DNA from: Gammaproteobacteria bacterium UBA5078
GTDB taxonomy: Bacteria > Pseudomonadota > Gammaproteobacteria > Pseudomonadales > Pseudohongiellaceae
NCBI GenBank assembly: GCA_002416505.1
Contig: DIAM01000021.1
Coordinates: 39,466 to 103,465, forward strand
Length of the DNA stretch: 64,000 nucleotides
Reading direction: 5' to 3'
The notes under the pieces are model-generated. The model made no database searches and had not been told where the DNA came from. It saw only the letters and a list, made by a program, of their open reading frames with translations. Of this stretch, positions 50,095 through 58,086 are shown one piece after another (the first letter of the stretch is position 1; every line of letters begins with the position of its first letter). The translations under genes and the position numbers were made by a program.

Positions 50095-51141
50095 CGCAGT
50101 GCGTTGTTCGATAGTTAGTTTGCTCAGCGCAGTGACCTCAGCATAAAAACGCGCCAGGTCACCTTGCGACTGCCGCAATAGGCCAGCGAAACCTGGCACC
50201 AGATCATTGTAAGAGGCCACCGTGCCCAGCTGCGCATTGTTCAAAGGCCCCGCGAACCATCGATCGTAACCACGATAATCCCACTCCTGACGAAACCCCC
50301 TATACTCCTCGCGCAATGCCTCCTGTACGAACGCCTTCTCTGTGCGCATAACATCCTCGTCCAAAGACTGCGCATAGAGTGTGTCGAGCTCGTCGCGATA
50401 TCGACTCACTAGCGCGATGAACGCCTTGTCGATTTGCTCCTCGCGCTCGAGTTGCGCCATCAGTCCCGGCTGAGGGTGTCCCTGCAACCAACGGCGCAGT
50501 CCCTCCTGCTCGATAAAGGTGGCGAAACTCTCATTGAAGGTTGTATCCCCTGGCAGATACACGAGCCGGTGGGCTAGCTCGTGAAACAGCAATGCCACCA
50601 AGGCATGATCGGAACGGTGCAGCACCGCGCTGGTGAGAGGGTCGTCGAACCAGCCGAGTGTGGAATAGGCATCCACACCACCGCTGTAGACATCGAGTTG
50701 CTCGCGCTCCAGAGAGGCGGCAAATTCGCGCGCGCGTCGTTCGGAGAAATAGCCACGGTAGGACACGCAACCGGCAATGGGATAGCACCAAGTCTGCGCG
50801 CGAGTCGAGAACTCCGGCGCGGCGAACACATTCCACACCACGAAGGGGCGGTCCAGCTCTACATAGCTTAAATAGCTGCTGCCCGGCTCTAACAAAAGAG
50901 ACTCCTTGGCGAATTGCCGCGCCTCTAAGATCAAGGCGAGTTTACGGCGCGTCTCTTGCGCGAGCGTGTCATCGTCTAGGAGTGTTTGAATCTCTTCTCG
51001 AGCGAGAAGCAGCGACAACTGCCCCTGTGCAGCCTGACCGTAATAAGAGATCGTTTCACAGGAGATGAGCAAGGAGAGCACGAGGGCGGCGAGTAGTGCC
51101 CGAGGCAGGAGCCTAATTAGCGTGACTGACCGTACTCTCAT
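50071..51141 (-). CDS. Putative aminopeptidase (DUF2265-type zinc lipoprotein)
   Basis: A 356-residue protein with an N-terminal lipoprotein-like signal (ALVLSLLISCETIS; lipobox Leu-Ile-Ser-Cys near residue 28). The zinc motif HELAHRLVYL (HExxH) is followed by NESFATFIEQEG carrying a third ligand Glu. Other family stretches are FVVWNVFAAPEFS and QTWCYPIAGCVSYRGYF. It is annotated elsewhere as predicted aminopeptidase. Its ATG overlaps the stop of the upstream cyclase gene (51138-51141), so the two exported peptide-modifying enzymes are coupled. Confidence 0.83.
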   Translation of the reverse strand: MRVRSVTLIRLLPRALLAALVLSLLISCETISYYGQAAQGQLSLLLAREEIQTLLDDDTLAQETRRKLALILEARQFAKESLLLEPGSSYLSYVELDRPFVVWNVFAAPEFSTRAQTWCYPIAGCVSYRGYFSERRAREFAASLEREQLDVYSGGVDAYSTLGWFDDPLTSAVLHRSDHALVALLFHELAHRLVYLPGDTTFNESFATFIEQEGLRRWLQGHPQPGLMAQLEREEQIDKAFIALVSRYRDELDTLYAQSLDEDVMRTEKAFVQEALREEYRGFRQEWDYRGYDRWFAGPLNNAQLGTVASYNDLVPGFAGLLRQSQGDLARFYAEVTALSKLTIEQRTALLSEAGL

Positions 51142-51920
51142 TCGGCGATGGCTATCTCGATCTCGAATAGATCGGCCCAGAGCTTACCTGTAACGAATAG
51201 CCGACCGCTACCCGCCGCGGACTCGGGCGCCGTATTCGGAATCCATGCGATGCCGTTGAGAACTGCGTCGCTGCCGCCCGTCGTGGTCTGCTCGATCAGG
51301 CCATTGAGATCGACCACACTGTTGATAGTGCCGTCGTAAGGATCTATGCGCACAATCTCATTCGTCATCCACACGTTTGCCCAAACCTCGCCGTTGATGT
51401 ATTCCAACTCGTTGAGATTGCGAATGGGCCGCCCCTGCAGAGTGACTTCCACCGTGCGCGTGACCTGAAAGGTCTCGGGATCGATAAACTGCAACGTGGC
51501 GCTACCGTCGCTGAGAATCAACTGCTCGCCGTCGTAGGTGAGGCCCCATCCTTCCGTCGGGTGATAATGCGAGGTGATGGTCTCGAAGCTGTCTAGATCG
51601 TAGACAAACACGATGTTGGATTGCCAGGTGAGCTGATAGATACGCTCGCCTACGATGCTGATGCCCTCGCCGAAATAGCGACTCGCCAGGCGCTTGCTCT
51701 GCAGCACCTGACCATCCTCTAGATTGATCTTGCTCAGTGTGGAGCGGCCATTCTTGCCGGTGCCCTCGTAGAGAAAGCCGTCGCGAAACTCTAAGCCTTG
51801 GGTGAAGGACGCAGTATTGTGGGGATAACGCGCCACTATTTGGTAGCCATAGATCGGCACCTCAGCCGCGGCGGGCAGGGCGAGGAGTAGCAATACAATC
51901 ACATTTAGAAACGATTTCAC
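51138..51920 (-). CDS. Glutaminyl-peptide cyclotransferase
   Basis: A 260-residue exported protein (signal peptide to about PAAAE) of the plant/bacterial-type five-bladed glutaminyl cyclase family. Typical stretches are YPHNTASFTQGLEFRDGFLY, EGTGKNGRSTLSKINL and WGLTYDGEQLILSDGSATL, then NLNELEYINGEVWANVW. It converts N-terminal Gln to pyroglutamate, protecting peptides from aminopeptidases. It is the first gene of a two-gene operon with the aminopeptidase-like lipoprotein, a functionally sensible pair. Confidence 0.9.
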   Translation of the reverse strand: MKSFLNVIVLLLLALPAAAEVPIYGYQIVARYPHNTASFTQGLEFRDGFLYEGTGKNGRSTLSKINLEDGQVLQSKRLASRYFGEGISIVGERIYQLTWQSNIVFVYDLDSFETITSHYHPTEGWGLTYDGEQLILSDGSATLQFIDPETFQVTRTVEVTLQGRPIRNLNELEYINGEVWANVWMTNEIVRIDPYDGTINSVVDLNGLIEQTTTGGSDAVLNGIAWIPNTAPESAAGSGRLFVTGKLWADLFEIEIAIAE

Positions 51921-52034
51921 GGCCGATGCCTGCTCTGGAGATACGAGATGCGCACGCCTATCGACGCGCCGCTATGCGCCCTAAATTACGCTAGCGAAGA
52001 GGCGCAATCAAGATACCCGCGATTGCTGCGGCAT

Positions 52035-52050
52035 AATTTATTAATAAATT
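52035..52050. promoter_or_regulatory. 16-bp perfect palindrome AATTTATTAATAAATT
   Basis: The palindrome lies 255 bp upstream of the TonB-receptor ATG and 115 bp upstream of the cyclase ATG. It is AT-only within GC-richer DNA and is a candidate binding site for a dimeric regulator such as the downstream AraC-type protein or an iron regulator, though it does not match the Fur consensus well. Confidence 0.4.
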
Positions 52051-52144
52051 CGTCAGTCCGCCGCACAAACGCCTACGAAGAATGGAATCCGCCCCTCATT
52101 TTCCGCCAGGCCCAAGGCCCCCAGCCCTTTAAATACAGCCTCTT

Positions 52145-52175
52145 TCTGAAATTCATCAGCATGATGGATTTCAGA
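52145..52175 (+). other. Stem-loop in the receptor leader region
   Basis: Arms TCTGAAATTCATCA and TGATGGATTTCAGA pair over 14 bp with a single T-G wobble and a 3-nt loop, 130 bp upstream of the receptor start. It could be an RNA element in the 5' leader or an operator dyad. Confidence 0.45.
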
Positions 52176-52304
52176 TGCTCAACTTCTCGCAAGCTTACAA
52201 AAAAAGTCTTTTATTCGGGAGACAATGCACCGCGGGAACGTAGTATAGGCTGCGCAGGACATTCTAATAATCACAATAATTCAAGATGTAGTAGGAGACG
52301 ATAG

Positions 52305-55148
52305 ATGAACCCATCTCTCGATAGACGCTCATATAAGTTTGCTCGAAGATCCGCACTGTTTGTCGCAATTTCTCTCACGCTTTCTTCCCCCAGCGTTCTT
52401 TCTGCAGAAGATGAAGAAGCGCCAGAAGAGATCGTCATTACGGGCTCATACATTCGCAATAGCCCATTCGCCGCCGCTAGCCCTGTCGATACCATTAACC
52501 AAGACAGCATTTTAGAAAGCGGTTCGGCCAACATCGGCCAGTTCATCCGCGACCTTCCCTATACCCAGAACGTCGATACCGTCGCGAACGTACTCGGCGG
52601 CTCGGGCGGCGGACAAGACTCCAACTCGGCACAGTTCAATCTACGCGGACTTGGCACGAGCAGCACGCTGACGCTATTCGATGGTCGTCGTAACGTGAAC
52701 CCAGGCGCTATCTCCGCAATTCTGCCCGACATCGCCACGTCGAGAATCGAGGTCGTGCTCGATGGCGGCTCGGCGCTCTATGGCGCCGACGCGGTGGCGG
52801 GCGTGGTCAACATCATTCCTATCAAGGAATATGAAGGCCTGCGCGTGCGCAGCTTCTACAACCGTGACAACAACGCAGACTTCGAGGAGCCAAAGCTCAG
52901 CGTGTTATTCGGGCATCGCTTCGATGACATAGGCCTAGACTTCGTCGGCGCCCTCGAGATCGGCAAGAAGACCGCCCTGCAACGCGGAGAGCGTGAGAAG
53001 TACTTACGTGCCGACAACGCGACCTTCATTGGCGCCCCAGGCACCTTCATACGCGCGTCCGGCGCCAATGCCGGTAGCATCTATCGCGACCAGGACTGCG
53101 GCACCTATAACGGCGACAATACCGACAAGGGCAAAGACGGTAGTTTCCCCAGTGGCTACGCGCTCGGCCCTGCGTTCTGTGGCTTCCACTACGCCCAGTG
53201 GACCGACTATAACCGCGAGGCCGTTGACTATAACGGTTATATGAATCTCAAGCACGAGACCACGTCGTGGTTGACGCTCGAATTCCAGTCGACCATGAGC
53301 TATCGTGAGTCGATCTTCCACACCGAGCCCCTGACGCCTCTAGCCTCGGGCTGGTACCCAACGCTCGTAATCCCTGCTAATCACCCCGCGAACCCTACCG
53401 GCGTCGCACTGATACCAGGGCCAAACTGGACGATAATCAACGGCCTAGAGAAGGGCCCGGGCGCCGTGCCTAGCTATCTCGACGGAGCCTCCTATCAGAA
53501 CGATCGCTATGGCTACTACACCACGACCAATAAGTTCGGTGGCACGTATCAATTCGGCGACACGAGCTGGACAGGCGAGACTTGGATTTCCTATCAAGGC
53601 GCGGAGACACGCTATCACTCTTATGACCTGAACGTGGATCGCTTGCGTGCCGGACTCATGGGTCAGGGCGGCGCCGGCGGCAACGAGTGGTTTAACCCCT
53701 TCGCCTCTCGGGACATCAACTCGCCGAGCTACCAACAGGGTGTTACGAATAACTCCCAAGCGCTCATGGACTGGATGTTCGAGAGTGGCAATGTCGTTTC
53801 CAGTCAAGAGCGTCTGCGCCTGATGGACTCCATCGTCACTGGCGAGGTCTTAGACCTCCCTGCGGGCACTATGTCGGCCGCCTTCGGCGTGGCAGTGCGC
53901 GACGTGCGCGACATTACCCGTCCGGCACCGTTGAATGCCGCAGGTATAAACGCCTCTAGCTCACAGGGCATCCTCGCGCCTGCGGGCATGGTAGAAACCT
54001 ACGACTCTATGACCAAGTCGGTGTTTGGCGAGCTCGAGATCCCGATCCTAGACAATCTAAGCATGCAGATCGCCGCACGCTATGAGGAGTTTCCGGACCT
54101 GAATCTCGACACGACGACCCCTAAAGTCGCCGTGCGCTATCAGCCGCTGGATAGCGTCTCACTGCGCGCATCTTGGGGCGAGAGCTTCCTTGCGCCTGCT
54201 GCCAATCAGATCGGCGAAGTCGACCGCAACAACTGCGCCATCGCCCGATCCGGTTCCGATCGCCTAACTGGCAATGATCTATTGGGCGTGCTGGTGTGTA
54301 CTACTCGCAATCCCTCGCTAGCCCCTGAGACATCCGAGATTTTCAATGCGGGTATCACATGGGAAGGCATCGAGGGCTTGACCGTCAGTCTTGACTATCA
54401 AACCATCGACTACTCGGATCGCATCATTCAGGCATCATCGCAGGACATTACCAACGCACAGTTCTACTCTACGATGCAGGCCCTCGGCATAGACCCTGCG
54501 ACCTATAGTTCTGCACCTGGGTCTGCGACCCGAGCGCAGGCACTGTCGTATATCGCGGCGAATCCTCGCGAGAGCGCTACCCGTGATGCCAATGGCACCT
54601 TGACCGAGCTGCTCTCGATTCCCGAGAACCTCAACTCCAACATCTTGGAGGTCATCGACCTGCGCGCAGTGTATGCCTTTGACGTAGGCGATATTGGCTC
54701 ATTTACCGCGATGCTGGATGCCACCTACTTCAAGAAGGCGGAATACCAAGGCCTAGAGGGAGTCACAGTGAACGCTCTGGGTAGACGTAACGCCGACACG
54801 GCGCAGTCACCACCCATGCCAAAACTGAAGGCCTCTGCACGGCTTAATTGGAACAGAGGCAGCCATACGGCCTCGGTTCTGACGAAGTATCTGCACGCTG
54901 TCACCTTCGACGGGACATTCGCCACTGGAGCGACCCCTCCCGCGGTGATTGACTCTTCGTATATCGTTAACACGACCTATAGCTACTACATGGACGACCT
55001 GCTGGGCACGGCAACCAACTTCACAGTTGGCGTGACCAATATGTTCGATTGGGAGCCTAAGCGCTTGCCCGTGCAAGGAGGCTTCGAGACGCGTCTATAC
55101 GATAACTTCGGTCGCCAGTTCTTTGCGAGCGTAGATATCGAGCTGTAA
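52305..55148 (+). CDS. TonB-dependent outer-membrane receptor
   Basis: A 947-residue receptor with a signal peptide (cleavage near VLSAEDE), a TonB-box-like EEIVITGSYIRNS (about 45-57), a plug domain with NLRGLGTSSTLTLFDGRRNV and EVVLDGGSALYGADAVAGVV (about 110-170), and a beta-barrel that ends in an aromatic strand (FGRQFFASVDIEL). It imports a large ligand across the outer membrane with ExbBD-TonB energy. The plug and barrel style (EEIVITGS) resembles the large carbohydrate/peptide-type receptors of Gammaproteobacteria rather than small siderophore receptors. An AraC-type regulator gene follows in the same direction after a strong hairpin. Confidence 0.92.
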   Translation: MNPSLDRRSYKFARRSALFVAISLTLSSPSVLSAEDEEAPEEIVITGSYIRNSPFAAASPVDTINQDSILESGSANIGQFIRDLPYTQNVDTVANVLGGSGGGQDSNSAQFNLRGLGTSSTLTLFDGRRNVNPGAISAILPDIATSRIEVVLDGGSALYGADAVAGVVNIIPIKEYEGLRVRSFYNRDNNADFEEPKLSVLFGHRFDDIGLDFVGALEIGKKTALQRGEREKYLRADNATFIGAPGTFIRASGANAGSIYRDQDCGTYNGDNTDKGKDGSFPSGYALGPAFCGFHYAQWTDYNREAVDYNGYMNLKHETTSWLTLEFQSTMSYRESIFHTEPLTPLASGWYPTLVIPANHPANPTGVALIPGPNWTIINGLEKGPGAVPSYLDGASYQNDRYGYYTTTNKFGGTYQFGDTSWTGETWISYQGAETRYHSYDLNVDRLRAGLMGQGGAGGNEWFNPFASRDINSPSYQQGVTNNSQALMDWMFESGNVVSSQERLRLMDSIVTGEVLDLPAGTMSAAFGVAVRDVRDITRPAPLNAAGINASSSQGILAPAGMVETYDSMTKSVFGELEIPILDNLSMQIAARYEEFPDLNLDTTTPKVAVRYQPLDSVSLRASWGESFLAPAANQIGEVDRNNCAIARSGSDRLTGNDLLGVLVCTTRNPSLAPETSEIFNAGITWEGIEGLTVSLDYQTIDYSDRIIQASSQDITNAQFYSTMQALGIDPATYSSAPGSATRAQALSYIAANPRESATRDANGTLTELLSIPENLNSNILEVIDLRAVYAFDVGDIGSFTAMLDATYFKKAEYQGLEGVTVNALGRRNADTAQSPPMPKLKASARLNWNRGSHTASVLTKYLHAVTFDGTFATGATPPAVIDSSYIVNTTYSYYMDDLLGTATNFTVGVTNMFDWEPKRLPVQGGFETRLYDNFGRQFFASVDIEL

Positions 55149-55159
55149 GCAAAACGACA

Positions 55160-55204
55160 GAGTTTGGCCCGTTAAGCGTATGATGCGCATAGCGGGCCAA
55201 ACTC
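55160..55204 (+). terminator. Strong nested stem-loop after receptor gene
   Basis: A perfect 12-bp inverted repeat GAGTTTGGCCCG/CGGGCCAAACTC encloses a second stem GCGTAT/ATGCGC, 12 bp after the receptor stop. There is no T-run. It probably ends or trims the receptor transcript before the regulator gene. Confidence 0.6.
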
Positions 55205-55229
55205 ACCCTCAACGACGGCAACCGTAGTC

Positions 55230-56384
55230 ATGCCTATTCTCAATAGCATTGCCGCTTCACTCGCAATCTCGCAGATTTTATTCTTTGCGGTATTCATCAC
55301 CCTGCATCATCGCGCAACGACGGTCGCGAAGCTGCTGATCCTGTTCAGCCTCTGTTTTAGCGCCTATTTACTCACCACCATCCCCATCCTCGTGAGCAAT
55401 CCCTATGTATCTTTCATCCTCTATCGGCTCGCCGTGGCCTCTCCTGCGCTGATCTGGCTAGTCGCCGTCCTGTTGTTTGCCGACAGCCACCGAGTGCCTA
55501 GGCGGGCATTCGCCCTTATCGCGCTGTATTTATGCGCCAACGGCGCGGGCGCGTTTCTGTACTATATTGGGCACGACTTTCATGAGGTCACATTCCTGCT
55601 CACTTTCGCTCTCGCCCAAGTCATTATGCTGGGCTTCGCGGTGCACGCAGTCTATTTGGGCATTACGGGCAAGACGGCCGATCTCATTGAGGCACGCCGG
55701 AGGGTTCGCATGCCCTTTGTCATCGCGATGGGCGCCTTGAACGTCCTCATTATCGGGACTGGTATCGTTAACTATGCGCTGAGCGTTTCGCCGCTGATCG
55801 ACAATCCTACCCAAGCTATGCTCTACAGCAATACGCTACTGAGCTTCCTCGCATTCCTCGTTTGCCTCTATCTCAATATCAAAATGTTCTTAATGCACTC
55901 CGACGCCACTATCGTGTTGGCCAAGAGTGCGCTCGCCCCACAGTTCGCCACCCCCGTGCCAGCAACGCAGCGCAAGGGTGGCGAGACAGAGCTGATCAAG
56001 AGAATCAAAACCGCAATGGAGCAGGAGAGGCTCTATCGTGAAATGGGTTTCACACTCGGGCGCTTGTCCGAACATCTAAGCGTGCAAGACCATCAGTTGC
56101 GGCGCGCGATTAACGATAAACTGGGGTTTCGCAACTTCAATCAGTTTCTCAACAAGTTCAGGATTGCGGAGGCCAGTGAACTGCTCGCGCACACTCGCGA
56201 ACCAATCGCTACGATTGCGCTCAATGTAGGCTATGCCTCGTTGAGCTCCTTCAATAAAGCCTTCAAGGAACAGCACGGCATTCCTCCACGTGACTATCGA
56301 GGACTCGATAAAGTAGCGGAAGCACCCAAGCAGAACGCCCATGCCGTCGCTAAGAAAACAGCCTACGCTAAGAAAGTGTCATAG
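55230..56384 (+). CDS. Membrane-bound AraC family transcriptional regulator
   Basis: A 384-residue protein. Residues 1 to about 225 form seven hydrophobic helices (for example AISQILFFAVFITLHHRAT and HEVTFLLTFALAQVIMLGFA). Residues from about 250 hold an AraC/XylS DNA-binding domain with two helix-turn-helices: RLSEHLSVQDHQLRRAINDK and IATIALNVGYASLSSFNKAF. This membrane-anchored type often senses envelope or extracellular cues. It follows the TonB receptor gene, so control of that receptor is plausible. Its 3' end overlaps the convergent SDR gene by 22 bp. Confidence 0.87.
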   Translation: MPILNSIAASLAISQILFFAVFITLHHRATTVAKLLILFSLCFSAYLLTTIPILVSNPYVSFILYRLAVASPALIWLVAVLLFADSHRVPRRAFALIALYLCANGAGAFLYYIGHDFHEVTFLLTFALAQVIMLGFAVHAVYLGITGKTADLIEARRRVRMPFVIAMGALNVLIIGTGIVNYALSVSPLIDNPTQAMLYSNTLLSFLAFLVCLYLNIKMFLMHSDATIVLAKSALAPQFATPVPATQRKGGETELIKRIKTAMEQERLYREMGFTLGRLSEHLSVQDHQLRRAINDKLGFRNFNQFLNKFRIAEASELLAHTREPIATIALNVGYASLSSFNKAFKEQHGIPPRDYRGLDKVAEAPKQNAHAVAKKTAYAKKVS

Positions 56385-57214
56385 ACCTGTTTCTGAAGGA
56401 GCAAGCCGTCGGGGTCGGCCGCCGTTTTTAACGCGCAGAACCGTTCAGACCACTCCGAGGTTCTTGTGCGTACCGGTGGATTGTTCGCCTCCATGCAAGC
56501 GATCACCACCGCAGCCACCTCGTCGCAGCTCTGGTATGCAGAATCCCCGCGCGCTTGCGCGCCCCCGATATACTTCTGAATAAGCGGCAGATACTCGTCC
56601 TCTAGCATTCCTCCTGTGGCCTGCACATGGGCCAGGGCGGCATTGGCAAACTCCGAGCGAATCCCCCCTGGCTCCACACAGGTGAAGTGAATGCCGAAGC
56701 TAGGTTGCACATAACAGGCCAACGACTCCGTATAGCCTTCCACAGCGAATTTCGAGGCACAATACACCTCATTGAAGGGCTGGCCTACCAAGCCACCGAC
56801 GGAGGAAATATTGATGATGTGTCCCGAGCGTGCCTCGCGCATATGGCCGATAACGGCCTTAGTGGTGCGCACAACGCCCATGAAATTGACGTTCATGATC
56901 CAGGCAATATCCTCCTCACTCGCCTGCTCTGTCGAGCGCACGAAACCCGAGCCCGCATTATTGACCAACACATCGACGCGGCCCTCTTTCGCGAAGATTT
57001 TTTCGAGACAATCGTTCACGCTCGCCGTGTCGGCGACATCGAGGGGCAGCACTTCTACGGCGACCTTCGCGGCGGCGGCAGCCTCATCTAACGCGGCCCT
57101 CTTACTCGTGTCGCGCATGGTGGCATAGACCCTATGCCCCTTCTGCGCGGCCTGCACCGCGATGGCGATGCCTAGCCCTGCTGAACAACCTGTGATAACG
57201 ACGATCTTCGACAT
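56363..57214 (-). CDS. Short-chain dehydrogenase/reductase
   Basis: A 283-residue classical SDR from ATG 57214 (MSKIVVITGCSAGLG), with GAGAGAG upstream. The cofactor motif is TGCSAGLGIAIAV, NNAGSGF follows, and the catalytic residues are Ser in NISSVGGLVG and Tyr-x3-Lys in YCASKFAVEGYTES. It uses NAD(P)H on an unknown alcohol or ketone; length and C-terminus resemble retinol/steroid-type SDRs. The promoter has a 19-bp spacer with a dyad and faces a merR gene, so its expression is probably induced through that MerR regulator. Confidence 0.88.
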   Translation of the reverse strand: MSKIVVITGCSAGLGIAIAVQAAQKGHRVYATMRDTSKRAALDEAAAAAKVAVEVLPLDVADTASVNDCLEKIFAKEGRVDVLVNNAGSGFVRSTEQASEEDIAWIMNVNFMGVVRTTKAVIGHMREARSGHIINISSVGGLVGQPFNEVYCASKFAVEGYTESLACYVQPSFGIHFTCVEPGGIRSEFANAALAHVQATGGMLEDEYLPLIQKYIGGAQARGDSAYQSCDEVAAVVIACMEANNPPVRTRTSEWSERFCALKTAADPDGLLLQKQVYDTFLA

Positions 57215-57279
57215 GTCTCTCTCCCGTGGCGGTATGGCGTGTCCGAGCGGCATTGCTTAGCCGCACTTTCTAGGGGGGC

Positions 57280-57310
57280 AGTATGCATGCTAGAGTGCGC
57301 TCTAAGTCAA
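57280..57310 (-). promoter_or_regulatory. MerR-type promoter with 19-bp spacer
   Basis: On the minus strand -35 TTGACT (57305-57310) and -10 CATACT (57280-57285) are separated by exactly 19 bp. The spacer contains the dyad TAGAG-cgca-CTCTA (57291-57304). An overlong spacer carrying a dyad is the hallmark of promoters activated by MerR proteins through DNA untwisting. It points at the SDR gene; the merR gene starts 35 bp on the other side. Confidence 0.65.
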
Positions 57311-57344
57311 GCCTGCCCCATTTCGCAAACAAGAGCGTACGACC

Positions 57345-57737
57345 ATGAGCCAACTAAGTGTTTCCGAAGCCGTGGCAGAGACCGGCCTAAGTGCGCATAC
57401 CCTGCGTTACTACGAGAAAGAGATGTTGCTGTTCGAGGTTCCGCGCGATAGCGGTGGGCGCCGTTTCTACACACGCGAGCTACTCGCGGCGATTAAATTT
57501 ATCAGCGCCCTGCGCGCCACGGGCATGTCGATTCAAGGCATTAAAGACTATATCGACCTGTACCGTCGCGGCGAACACACCGCCCAACAACGCATGGGCC
57601 TGTTGCAGTCTCATGAAGAGTTGGTGCAGAACCAACTAAAGAAAACCCGCGCAAGTCTCGAGATGATTCGCCGGAAAATAGCGCTCTACCAGACCCAGCT
57701 CGACGCGGCGGCGTCAGCGACCCAACAAGGACACTAA
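57345..57737 (+). CDS. MerR family transcriptional regulator
   Basis: A 130-residue regulator with the N-terminal winged HTH SVSEAVAETGLSAHTLRYYE (about 3-22), the DSGGRRFYTRELLAAIKFI wing, and a C-terminal coiled-coil helix. No metal-binding cysteines are present in the C-terminal part, so it is a non-metal MerR of the type linked to oxidoreductases or aldehydes. It is divergent from the SDR gene, whose promoter has MerR-type spacing. The HIT gene starts 1 bp after its stop. Confidence 0.9.
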   Translation: MSQLSVSEAVAETGLSAHTLRYYEKEMLLFEVPRDSGGRRFYTRELLAAIKFISALRATGMSIQGIKDYIDLYRRGEHTAQQRMGLLQSHEELVQNQLKKTRASLEMIRRKIALYQTQLDAAASATQQGH

Positions 57738-57738
57738 T

Positions 57739-58086
57739 ATGAGCCAGAACTGCTTATTCTGTAAGATCGCGGCGGGCGAGATCCCCTCCACACAAGTCTA
57801 TAGCGATGAGCATATTGTGGCGTTTCGCGACATCAGCCCCGCGGCACCGCAGCACATCCTGCTGATCCCCCGCAAACACATCCAGAGTGTGGCGGCGCTG
57901 GCAGGACAAGACGGTGAGCTCATGGGGAAACTGCTACTCACGGCGAAGCGAATCGCGATCGACGAGGGCTTCTCGGAGTCCGGGTATCGCTGTGTGTTGA
58001 ACACGGGTGAGGACGGAGGACAAACGGTGAGCCACCTGCATCTGCACCTGTTGGCAGGCCGGCAGATGAGTTGGCCGCCCGGCTAA
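57739..58086 (+). CDS. HIT family protein (HINT-like)
   Basis: A 115-residue nucleotide hydrolase or transferase. It starts MSQNCLFCKIAAGEIPSTQV with Cys-x2-Cys at residues 5 and 8, has ISPAAPQHILLIPRKHI, and ends with the histidine triad HLHLHLLAGRQMSWPPG. HINT proteins hydrolyse AMP-linked compounds such as aminoacyl-AMP. It is probably co-transcribed with the merR gene. Its TAA overlaps the stop codon of the convergent mtnA gene (58083-58086). Confidence 0.93.
   Translation: MSQNCLFCKIAAGEIPSTQVYSDEHIVAFRDISPAAPQHILLIPRKHIQSVAALAGQDGELMGKLLLTAKRIAIDEGFSESGYRCVLNTGEDGGQTVSHLHLHLLAGRQMSWPPG

Larger units (their letters stand above)
51921..52304 (+). promoter_or_regulatory. Upstream region of TonB receptor gene
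   Basis: A 384-bp gap between the divergent cyclase and receptor genes. It holds a 16-bp palindrome at 52035-52050, a long stem-loop at 52145-52175 and a good ribosome-binding site (GGAGACG) just before ATG 52305. A 118-codon frame spanning it (51948-52304) has no family features and no plausible start context, so I do not call it. Promoters for both genes are expected here. Confidence 0.45.

Noticed and set aside
51948..52304. 118-codon frame before the TonB receptor
   Set aside because: No Shine-Dalgarno, no recognisable composition or family, and it runs through a palindrome and a hairpin.
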